A DNA stretch of 5,204 nucleotides from AC-69 sp036519575 (GCA_036519575.1 DATDKZ010000130.1:1-5204); one strand, 5' to 3'. Positions 1 through 4,526 are shown, counted from the stretch's first letter. The notes: a model not told the origin generated them from the letters alone. Made by a program: numbers and translations.

Positions 1-29
1 CGCGAAGATAAAGGAACCTTCAGCCCGGG

Positions 30-84
30 CCGCCAACCGGCGGTAAGGTTGGGCCCAAGCTGCTTGGGGCCAACACGCAACCTT
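30..84 (-). terminator. Stem-loops just downstream of the secreted-protein gene
   Basis: Read on the minus strand, these structures begin three bases after the stop codon of the small secreted-protein gene. An outer pair AAGGTTG (45-51) with CAACCTT (78-84) encloses an inner pair GGCCCAA (52-58) with TTGGGGCC (64-71, one bulged G). A separate CCGCC-AACC-GGCGG hairpin lies at 30-43. There is no T-rich tail of the classical Rho-independent kind, so termination is inferred from position and stem strength. Actinobacterial terminators often lack a long U-tract. Confidence 0.4.
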
Positions 85-87
85 GTC

Positions 88-402
88 TTACTCCCGGGCG
101 GGGTTGGTTCCTGGTCCGCACGCGTCTCCAGGATTGAACACATGCGGGTCGAGACCCAGCGTGACGTCCTGCCCGTACGACTGCGACACGCCGCCGGGGC
201 CATTCGGCGCAACGTTAAAGTCGAGGCTTAGCGGGGCGGTCGGGTCGTCATTCAGGCCGGAGAAGACGCAGATCGAGTTCGCGTGCGCCGGCCCGGCGGT
301 GGCGTTGCCGGTTCCGGTTATCTCACCTGCGGACGCAGCACTTGCACTCACTCCAATGACGACCGCGCATACGGCAACCACGACGAACGCTCTTGTCCGC
401 AT
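88..402 (-). CDS. Small secreted protein with a conserved cysteine pair, function unknown
   Basis: A 104-residue protein with a typical Sec signal peptide: basic start (MRTR), hydrophobic core at about residues 6-20, and an Ala-x-Ala site with likely cleavage after residue 25 (ASA|GE). The mature part of about 79 residues is rich in Gly, Pro, Asn and Asp, and has exactly two cysteines (C45 in the HANSICVFSGLND stretch, C95 in NPGDAC), which suggests one disulfide outside the cell. The HANSICxFSGLND pattern is one I associate with small exported actinobacterial proteins of no known role, so I give no function. The ATG at 402 has purine-rich AGGAG/GGGTGAGG upstream at a workable distance. The gene stands alone, and the next gene is divergent and over 400 bp away. 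Confidence 0.75.
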   Translation of the reverse strand: MRTRAFVVVAVCAVVIGVSASAASAGEITGTGNATAGPAHANSICVFSGLNDDPTAPLSLDFNVAPNGPGGVSQSYGQDVTLGLDPHVFNPGDACGPGTNPARE

Positions 403-448
403 TACCTCACCCTTTCTCCTTCAGAACCCGATGAATGACATGGAAGCC

Positions 449-465
449 GACTTCTCAGAGAGGTC
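449..465. repeat. 17-bp near-palindrome upstream of the secreted-protein gene
   Basis: The sequence GACTTCTCAGAGAGGTC is symmetrical about position 457, with seven of eight positions Watson-Crick paired and one T/G position. It lies about 47 bp upstream of the start codon at 402, where an operator or a 5' leader hairpin could act. A regulatory role is inference. Confidence 0.3.
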
Positions 466-645
466 CGCCTCTTGCCTTCCCTCTACTAAACAGGGGCACC
501 TGGTTGGTGCCCACCCCTATTTGAGGTAGGCACGGGTGGAACTCGAAGTGGGGAATCCGTACATCTTCACATCTTCGCCCGCCAACGCCTAAACCGGCCC
601 GTTTTCGGGGATCTCCATAGACGTCTTGAGAGCGTGGCCTTTGCG

Positions 646-693
646 CTGGTGGGCCTGGTCCTCGAGCGACATTCGCGAACGCTCGCCCACCAG
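646..693. repeat. Compound inverted repeat (hairpin) upstream of the globin promoter
   Basis: CTGGTGGGC (646-654) pairs perfectly with GCCCACCAG (685-693). After a 9-base bulge on the left arm the stem continues with GAGCG (664-668) against CGCTC (680-684), and the loop holds the palindrome TTCGCGAA (672-679). It ends about 11 bp before the proposed -35 of the globin promoter. It could be an operator, a structured RNA, or a terminator-like element left from a lost gene. The sequence alone does not decide. Confidence 0.4.
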
Positions 694-704
694 AACAGCC
701 TCTC

Positions 705-733
705 TTGACGCAACCGACGCGTGGGGTTAGGAC
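705..733 (+). promoter_or_regulatory. Candidate sigma-70-type promoter of the truncated hemoglobin gene
   Basis: TTGACG (705-710) matches five of six bases of the -35 consensus. A 17-bp spacer leads to TAGGAC (728-733), a weak -10 hexamer. Transcription would start near 740, just before the 8-bp inverted repeat of the leader. Spacing and the -35 are good, but the -10 is imperfect. Confidence 0.35.
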
Positions 734-747
734 CAGTGAGACAGAGA

Positions 748-795
748 GCGACCGGCGGCACCCCCATCGCGGGCGGTCCGACCCTTTCCGGTCGC
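748..795 (+). promoter_or_regulatory. Structured 5' leader hairpin next to the globin ribosome binding site
   Basis: GCGACCGG (748-755) and CCGGTCGC (788-795) form a perfect 8-bp stem ending five bases before the Shine-Dalgarno sequence GGGAGGT (801-807). If transcription starts near 740, the hairpin fills nearly the whole untranslated leader. It could influence ribosome access or transcript stability. I recognise no known riboswitch class in the loop. Confidence 0.35.
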
Positions 796-811
796 AGACG
801 GGAGGTCGACG

Positions 812-1243
812 ATGGCTGAGCCGAGCCTGTACGAACGATTGGGTGGCGTGTTCGCAATCGCTGCGGTGATCGACCATTTCAGTGATGCGGTCGTCCAGAA
901 CCCGATCGTCGGCCAAGCATCGAAGAACCCTGAGCTTCGTGAGTGGCATACCAACCAGCTGAACAGGCTCCCAGGGCTGAAGTTCATGCGCACCCTGTGG
1001 GTCTGCAACGTCGCCGGTGGGCCCCTCTCGTTTACTGCCACGAAGCCAGGAAGCACCCCCCTGGGGCTGGAAGAGGCCCATCGCGACCTCCGCATTTCCC
1101 CCGAGGAGTTCGATGAGGTGGCGGCTGAGCTGGGACGCACGCTCGATCACTTCAGGGTCCCTCCGCGTGAGAAGGATGAAGTCCTGGCGGCCTTTGCGGC
1201 GCACAAGGGGGAAGTAACCGAGGGATCGATGGCTTCGGCTTGA
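812..1243 (+). CDS. Truncated hemoglobin, group I-like
   Basis: A 143-residue globin of the 2-over-2 (truncated) family, which binds heme and diatomic gases; group I members such as mycobacterial TrHbN remove nitric oxide in the cytoplasm. Recognition rests on the N-terminal LYERLGG block (residues 6-12), the helix-B segment VIDHFSDAV (19-27), the GGP turn (69-71) and LGLEEAHRDL (84-93), where H90 is the proximal F8 heme ligand, followed by the helix-G/H segment to about 132. Aligning by eye with M. tuberculosis TrHbN, the position after F23 (B10, normally Tyr) is S24 and the E11 position falls near T61, so the usual distal Tyr/Gln pair is absent. There is also a longer CD/E stretch and a longer linker before H90. 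The ATG at 812 is fixed by GGGAGGT with a four-base gap. The gene appears monocistronic. Family assignment is firm; an NO-dioxygenase role is only inferred. Confidence 0.88.
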   Translation: MAEPSLYERLGGVFAIAAVIDHFSDAVVQNPIVGQASKNPELREWHTNQLNRLPGLKFMRTLWVCNVAGGPLSFTATKPGSTPLGLEEAHRDLRISPEEFDEVAAELGRTLDHFRVPPREKDEVLAAFAAHKGEVTEGSMASA

Positions 1244-1408
1244 GAGCCCCGCGTTCATCCGCAATGTCAGCCCCTGTCGAGGGACATTCCCCAACACTGG
1301 GACACCAGGGCAGTCAGTCCCTATCTTGACTAGGCCTTCGGCCCTGTGTGCAGCGCGGCTCGCCGCTCATACTCGAAGGGGAGGGAAGATGCGCGGGGAG
1401 AGTTGGCC

Positions 1409-1945
1409 ATGTGGAGACCGATAGCAACGCTCGTCGTCGGCCTGGCGATCGTGCTCGTGGCGATCGGGGTCGTGTTCTTCGTCGGGATGCGGACGGGATC
1501 GCCTCTCGTGCGCAATGTGGTCCGCCGGTTCAACCGGGCCTTCGGCAACCCGCACCAGATGAAGACGGCCGGGACGCCGGGCGCATATGCCTCCGTCATC
1601 CGACACGTCGGCCGAAAGACGGGCCGATCCTACGAAACGCCGATGGTTCCCTTCGCGACCGACGACGGGTTCGTGATCGCGCTGCCTTACGGGTCGGGTA
1701 CCGATTGGCTCAGGAACGTAATGGCGAGCGGGTCCGCCACTATCGTCCATGAAGGGAACACGTACCGGGTCGACCAGCCGAAGCTGGTTCCCGTAGCCAT
1801 GGGCGCGCCCTACATGCCGGCCAAGGAGCAACGGGAACTTCGCCGGTTCGCCATCGACCAATGCCTCCGGGTTCGCCGCGTGGTCCCAGGACGAGGCATC
1901 AGGGCACAGGAGGATCCGATGAAAGCGATCCTCCAAGACACGTAG
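1409..1945 (+). CDS. Membrane-anchored F420H2-dependent nitroreductase/quinone reductase family protein
   Basis: A 178-residue member of the deazaflavin-dependent oxidoreductase family (the Ddn-like split beta-barrel group), which uses reduced coenzyme F420 to reduce quinones or other electrophiles. Residues 5-26 form one hydrophobic helix (ATLVVGLAIVLVAIGVVFF), so the domain is probably tethered to the membrane. The family signature is GRKTGRSYETPMVPF (68-82), followed by GFVIALPYGSGTDWLRNV (87-104) and ASGSATIVHEG (106-116). I chose the ATG at 1409 because GGGGAG lies eight bases upstream and the protein then starts at the membrane segment; the in-frame ATG at 1346 would add 21 unrelated residues. 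The C-terminal tail after about residue 160 looks foreign: third-position G/C drops, and the last eight residues coincide with an apparent start of a different gene (see 1919-1945). The natural end of the protein may therefore have been lost. The physiological substrate is unknown. Confidence 0.82.
   Translation: MWRPIATLVVGLAIVLVAIGVVFFVGMRTGSPLVRNVVRRFNRAFGNPHQMKTAGTPGAYASVIRHVGRKTGRSYETPMVPFATDDGFVIALPYGSGTDWLRNVMASGSATIVHEGNTYRVDQPKLVPVAMGAPYMPAKEQRELRRFAIDQCLRVRRVVPGRGIRAQEDPMKAILQDT
1908..1945 (+). pseudogene. Likely 5' remnant of an MDR-family alcohol dehydrogenase/quinone oxidoreductase gene
   Basis: A perfect Shine-Dalgarno AGGAGG (1908-1913), five bases and ATG (1919) are followed by codons for MKAILQDT and then TAG. 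From memory of the family, MKAI(V/L)QDxYGxxxVL is the usual N-terminus of zinc-type/NAD(P)-dependent alcohol dehydrogenases and quinone oxidoreductases of the medium-chain superfamily, so the frame stops exactly where Tyr-Gly should follow. I find no continuing homology in any frame between 1946 and 2138, so the rest appears deleted. It lies in frame with the end of the F420-type gene and is now read as its tail. The alternative is chance, or an eight-codon leader peptide. Confidence 0.42.
1909..1934 (+). repeat. Perfect 8-bp inverted repeat covering the strong Shine-Dalgarno
   Basis: GGAGGATC (1909-1916) pairs perfectly with GATCCTCC (1927-1934) around a 10-base loop. It would hide the AGGAGG of the dehydrogenase remnant in an RNA hairpin. 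It is not followed by a T-run, so it is not a classical terminator. Confidence 0.4.
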
Positions 1946-2077
1946 CGTCAAGGTACCTGGCGCACCGCGTGGCATAACGGGATCCTGTTCCTCGAACGAG
2001 CTGACGGGGTTCCGACGCGACGCTGAGGAAGCCCGCTCGACGTCTGACCTCGCCCCCAGGGAAGCCTCGAGCGGCGG

Positions 2078-2107
2078 TTGGCTCTCTACCCGAAGGAACC
2101 GTAGGAT
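2078..2107 (+). promoter_or_regulatory. Candidate promoter of the HiPIP-like gene
   Basis: TTGGCT (2078-2083) and TAGGAT (2102-2107) match four of six consensus bases each and are 18 bp apart. Transcription would start near 2114, giving a leader of about 25 bases that contains the ribosome binding site. The rest of the 193-bp gap (1946-2138) shows no gene. Confidence 0.35.
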
Positions 2108-2138
2108 CGGCGAGTCCCATCGATGGGAAGGCCCGAAC

Positions 2139-2453
2139 ATGCCAGTGATCCAGGGACTCTCGAAGGCGGCCGCCAACTACCGGCGTGCCGACAACCCCAA
2201 GTTCAGCTGCGGTGAGTGCAAATTCATGTTCCCCCGCCTCGCGATAAACCCCTTCGCCACCGGCGCGATCTTCGGTGGGTGCCGGTATGTCCGCGGCGTA
2301 ATCCATGCGGACGACACGTGCGACGAGTTCAAGCGCCGGCGGCCGCCGCCCCGAGTACAAGGAGCCGAGAGTCCAAGCGAAGGTCACCATGACCCCGGAG
2401 GCCCGTCGGATGCTCAAGACGCTGGCGCACCGCCGCAAGCTGCCGATGGGTGA
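2139..2453 (+). CDS. HiPIP-like four-cysteine protein, probably frameshifted at its C-terminal end
   Basis: The credible part is residues 1 to about 71. It starts with GLSKAAANYR (6-15), followed by four cysteines at C24, C27, C48 and C61 (C-x2-C-x20-C-x12-C) and ending CDEFKRR. This spacing and the flanking FxCGxC and GGCRYVRGVI stretches resemble high-potential iron-sulfur proteins and their small relatives, where the four Cys hold a 4Fe-4S cluster for electron transfer. Cluster binding here is inferred. There is no signal peptide, unlike classical periplasmic HiPIPs. The ATG has GGGAAGG seven bases upstream. After the CCCC run at 2349-2352 the frame continues to a TGA at 2451-2453, but the last 33 codons have only about 45% G/C at third positions and look like noise. 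In the next frame a good helix-turn domain is encoded. The true product is probably a fusion spanning 2139-2496. Confidence 0.65.
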   Translation: MPVIQGLSKAAANYRRADNPKFSCGECKFMFPRLAINPFATGAIFGGCRYVRGVIHADDTCDEFKRRRPPPRVQGAESPSEGHHDPGGPSDAQDAGAPPQAADG

Positions 2454-2496
2454 ATTCCTGGAGGCTCTGATCCGAGAGGGCTACGGGAAGGGCTAG
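2305..2496 (+). CDS. Ribbon-helix-helix (CopG/Arc-like) domain, overlapping or frameshift-fused to the HiPIP-like protein
   Basis: The well-formed part is the C-terminal 43 residues of a 63-residue frame. A beta strand RVQAKVTMT is followed by helix PEARRMLKTLAHRR, a turn KLPMG and helix EFLEALIREGY, the layout of ribbon-helix-helix proteins that bind DNA as dimers through the strand, often as antitoxins or repressors. From 2353 on, 40 of 47 codons end in G or C, so this is real coding sequence. The only in-frame starts are ATG 2305, with no ribosome binding site and 149 bases of overlap with the preceding gene, and ATG 2389, which would remove most of the DNA-contacting strand. Removing one C from 2349-2352 joins this domain directly to the four-cysteine protein (...FKRRRPPPEYKEPRVQ...), which I think is the original state. 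No toxin partner is adjacent. The stop shares CTAG with the convergent tag gene. Confidence 0.55.
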   Translation: MRTTRATSSSAGGRRPEYKEPRVQAKVTMTPEARRMLKTLAHRRKLPMGEFLEALIREGYGKG

Positions 2497-3068
2497 CGGC
2501 CCCCCAGCTCCGCGTACCGGAAGCAATACGCTACGTGGTCCTGCACCATACCGACGGCCTGCATGAACGCGTAGCAGATCGTCGGTCCGACGAACCGGAG
2601 CCCCCGCTTCTTCAAGTCCTTGCTCATGGCCTGGGACCCCGCCGTCTCGGCCGGGACTTCCGACAGCCGCCGCCACGAGTTCTGCACCGGCGCCCCGTCG
2701 ACGAACGACCACAGGTACTGGGAGAGCGGACCGACATCAGCGCGGATCGCCAGCACCGTTCGAGCGTTGGCGATCGTCGCGTCGATCTTCGCCCGGTTCC
2801 GGACGATGCCCGGGTCCCGCATCAATCGCTCGATCTTCTCCTCGCCGAACCGTGCGACCTTTGCCGGATCGAAGCCGACAAACGCTCGCCGGTAGCCCTC
2901 CCGCTTGTTCAAGATGGTCTGCCAGGACAGACCGGCCTGCGCGCCCTCGAGCGTCAGCATCTCGAACAGGTGGCGTTCGTCCCGGCTCGGTGTTCCCCAT
3001 TCCTCGTCGTGGTACGCGAGCATGAGCGCATCGCCTCCCTCGGCCCACTCGCACCGCTTCCTGGCCAT
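2493..3068 (-). CDS. tag: DNA-3-methyladenine glycosylase I
   Basis: A 191-residue cytoplasmic base-excision repair enzyme that removes 3-methyladenine from alkylated DNA. It aligns along its whole length with E. coli Tag. The zinc site is complete: C6 and H20 at the N-terminus (RCEWAE, AYHDEEWG), and H178 and C182 at the C-terminus (DHVAYCF). The catalytic-pocket block LEGAQAGLSWQTIL (40-53) has E41 and W49 in the places of E. coli E38 and W46. LKKRGLRFVGPTICYAFMQAVG (152-173) is the typical C-terminal signature. The ATG at 3068 is chosen because AGAGGAG lies five bases upstream; a longer frame from 3161 would run back into the preceding gene. The stop of that gene is 10 bp away, and this gene's ribosome binding site abuts it, so the two are probably co-transcribed and translationally coupled. 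Its stop is shared with the opposite gene in CTAG. Confidence 0.95.
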   Translation of the reverse strand: MARKRCEWAEGGDALMLAYHDEEWGTPSRDERHLFEMLTLEGAQAGLSWQTILNKREGYRRAFVGFDPAKVARFGEEKIERLMRDPGIVRNRAKIDATIANARTVLAIRADVGPLSQYLWSFVDGAPVQNSWRRLSEVPAETAGSQAMSKDLKKRGLRFVGPTICYAFMQAVGMVQDHVAYCFRYAELGGR

Positions 3069-3078
3069 GGCACTCCTC

Positions 3079-3687
3079 TCAGGCGAGCGGCAAGGGTCCG
3101 CTCGCGCCCGGCTCGTAAGACTCCAGCGCGTACAGCCCGTCATAGCGAACCACGACGTCACCGGCGGTCCACAGGTCGCGGCTCCAGCCGGAGGAGAGGG
3201 CGGTGTACCGCCAGCGCACCGAGGCGAACCGTCCGGCCGGGGTGGCCACTTCGTCCTGCCCGAGATGCTCGTAGCGCTGCCGCTCCATGACCGGCTGGCA
3301 CGTTACCGGCTGGAGGAACACGACGTCGAACTCCGTCGTTCGCGACCCCAGCCGGCTCGTCGTGACCACGTTGTAGGCGGGGGAGGCGTAGTCGAGCTCG
3401 ACGTCCGGTCCCCAGACCACGTCGACCGCGACGCCGTCCCGATAGCCCGTCAGGTGTTCGCCCTCGGCCATCAGCAGGATCTCGTGCGAACCCGTGTTGA
3501 TCCTCGTCCTCACCGGCCTCCAGTCGGCGTCCGCGACGAGATCCACCACCTCATGGTGCGGCTGCGGAAGCGTCGTCTGGATGTCGGAGAAGTACCGCCA
3601 TCCCGCCGGACCAGGTGCCGAGCGGAAGTCCTCGGTCCCCACCGCGTGTCCGTCCCCGTCCATCACCGTGTACCGGCCGATCGGCAT
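3079..3687 (-). CDS. Uncharacterised 202-residue protein in an operon with tag
   Basis: No signal peptide or membrane segment is visible and I do not recognise a named family. The sequence is rich in alternating beta-strand patterns: GRYTVMDGDGHAVGTEDF (4-21), HEILLMAEGEHLTGYRDG (67-84) and FDVVFLQP (121-128). It ends with TPAGRFASVRW, DLWTAGDVVVRYDG and LYALESYE at about 147-193. This last pattern recalls the DUF3108/LolA-like group of open beta-barrel proteins, but only loosely. The start at 3687 is preferred over the longer frame from 3768, because that extension would overlap the divergent nitrilase-family gene by about 58 bases. It has no Shine-Dalgarno sequence, but TACGAT sits six bases before the ATG, which fits a leaderless transcript. 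It is the first gene of an operon with tag, 10 bp apart. A link to DNA repair is suggested only by this position. Confidence 0.7.
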   Translation of the reverse strand: MPIGRYTVMDGDGHAVGTEDFRSAPGPAGWRYFSDIQTTLPQPHHEVVDLVADADWRPVRTRINTGSHEILLMAEGEHLTGYRDGVAVDVVWGPDVELDYASPAYNVVTTSRLGSRTTEFDVVFLQPVTCQPVMERQRYEHLGQDEVATPAGRFASVRWRYTALSSGWSRDLWTAGDVVVRYDGLYALESYEPGASGPLPLA

Positions 3688-3693
3688 GTGCCA

Positions 3694-3703
3694 ATCGTAG
3701 GAT
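3694..3703. promoter_or_regulatory. Overlapping divergent -10 elements, probably for leaderless transcripts
   Basis: On the minus strand TACGAT (3699 to 3694) lies six bases before the ATG at 3687. On the plus strand TAGGAT (3698-3703) lies seven bases before the ATG at 3711. Both fit the actinobacterial TANNNT -10 and would place transcription starts at or next to the start codons. The hexamers share two base pairs. No good -35 is visible on either side. The plus-strand AGGA could instead serve as a weak ribosome binding site for ATG 3711. Confidence 0.45.
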
Positions 3704-3710
3704 GCCCACG

Positions 3711-4526
3711 ATGAGGGTGGCGTTGTGCCAGATGAGCTCGGGCGACGACCTCGAGGCCAATCGGACACAAGCCGGCGAGTTGCTCGGCCGGTCCGCGGAC
3801 GGGGGAGCCGACATCGCCGCCCTTCCCGAGGTGTGGACGTACATGGGGTCGGCCAGGCGCCACCGCGAGATCGCTCAGCCCGTCCCCGGGCCGACGAGCG
3901 AGTGGCTGGCCTCCGTGGCGCGAGCGCGTTCGATGTGGATCCTCGGAGGAAGCGTGCTCGAGGCCGGCGAGGACGGCACGGTTTACAACACGAGCCTGCT
4001 GTTCGACCGCAACGGCGAGCTCGTCGCGTGGTACCGGAAGATCCATCTGTTCGACGTGAACCTGCCGGGGCAGCCGCCGATCCGCGAGTCGTTCACGTAT
4101 TCGCCGGGGGAGGACGTCGTTGCGACGAAGACGGAGTTCGGCGTCGCGGGGCTGTCGGTCTGTTACGACGTCAGGTTCCCCGAGCTGTACCGCGCCCTCG
4201 TCAGCCGCGGCGCCGAGATCATCTTCGTTCCCTCAGCCTTCACGTTCGAGACCGGCACCGATCACTGGGACGTCCTGATCCGAGCCCGAGCCATCGAGAG
4301 CCAGGCATTCGTGCTGGCCCCCGCGCAATGGGGGACGTGGGGACCGCCGGAACAGAACCGCCGGTGCTTCGGCAACAGCCTGGCGGTCGATCCGTGGGGT
4401 CGGGTCCTGGCCCGCGCCCCCGAAGGGGTGGGCGTCACGTTCGCCGACCTCGACCTCGACGAGGTCCGTCGGGTGCGCGAGCGATTGCCTGCGCTTCGGC
4501 ACCGCCGCCTGGGCTCTGCCACCTAA
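3711..4526 (+). CDS. Carbon-nitrogen hydrolase, Nit1/Nit2 (omega-amidase/deaminated glutathione amidase) type
   Basis: A 271-residue cytoplasmic amidase of the nitrilase superfamily. The catalytic Glu-Lys-Cys triad is complete: E40 in AALPEVW, K110 in YRKIHLFDVNLPG and C151 in SVCYDVRFPELYR. HLFDVNLPG and the block SAFTFETGTDHWDVLIRARAIESQ (175-198), then GNSLAVDPWGRVLA (221-234), are typical of the Nit1/Nit2 branch rather than of cyanide-type nitrilases. Nit1 enzymes hydrolyse deaminated glutathione and Nit2 enzymes alpha-ketoglutaramate or -succinamate, both metabolite-repair reactions; which applies here cannot be told by eye. Length is normal for the branch. The ATG at 3711 (MRVALCQMSS) gives the usual family N-terminus and sits seven bases after TAGGAT. 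ATG 3702 in frame is an alternative adding three residues. It diverges from the uncharacterised gene with 23 bp between start codons. Confidence 0.9.
   Translation: MRVALCQMSSGDDLEANRTQAGELLGRSADGGADIAALPEVWTYMGSARRHREIAQPVPGPTSEWLASVARARSMWILGGSVLEAGEDGTVYNTSLLFDRNGELVAWYRKIHLFDVNLPGQPPIRESFTYSPGEDVVATKTEFGVAGLSVCYDVRFPELYRALVSRGAEIIFVPSAFTFETGTDHWDVLIRARAIESQAFVLAPAQWGTWGPPEQNRRCFGNSLAVDPWGRVLARAPEGVGVTFADLDLDEVRRVRERLPALRHRRLGSAT

Larger units (their letters stand above)
403..811. other. Non-coding region between divergent secreted-protein and globin genes
   Basis: I see no convincing gene in these 409 bases; open frames crossing them are overlaps with poor codon use. The stretch is rich in inverted repeats: a near-palindrome at 449-465, a 7-bp stem at 494-512 (GGGCACC/GGTGCCC), a compound hairpin at 646-693 and a leader hairpin at 748-795. 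There is also a perfect tandem octamer (ACATCTTC twice, 561-576). It must hold the promoters of both flanking genes. I can propose one only for the globin. Confidence 0.6.

Noticed and set aside
83..529. 148-aa open frame on the plus strand
   Set aside because: It lies antisense to the secreted-protein gene, has no ribosome binding site and shows no domain; the opposite strand has a clear signal peptide.
455..1297. 280-aa open frame on the minus strand
   Set aside because: It runs antisense through the truncated hemoglobin gene; composition is typical of GC-rich shadow frames and no family motif is seen.
1333..1343. GGCC-TTC-GGCC mini-hairpin and TTGACT at 1326-1331 as promoter or terminator between the globin and reductase genes
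   Set aside because: The stem is only four pairs with no T-run, and no -10 hexamer lies at a proper distance from TTGACT.
1346..1408. Upstream start for the F420-type reductase
   Set aside because: The 21 extra residues are polar and unlike the family, while ATG 1409 has a good ribosome binding site and starts at the membrane helix.
1367..2176. Long minus-strand frame opposite the F420-type gene
   Set aside because: It has no recognisable domain and lies antisense to a clear family member.
1899..2438. 179-aa minus-strand frame opposite the HiPIP/RHH region
   Set aside because: Shadow of the plus-strand coding; no start signal or motif.
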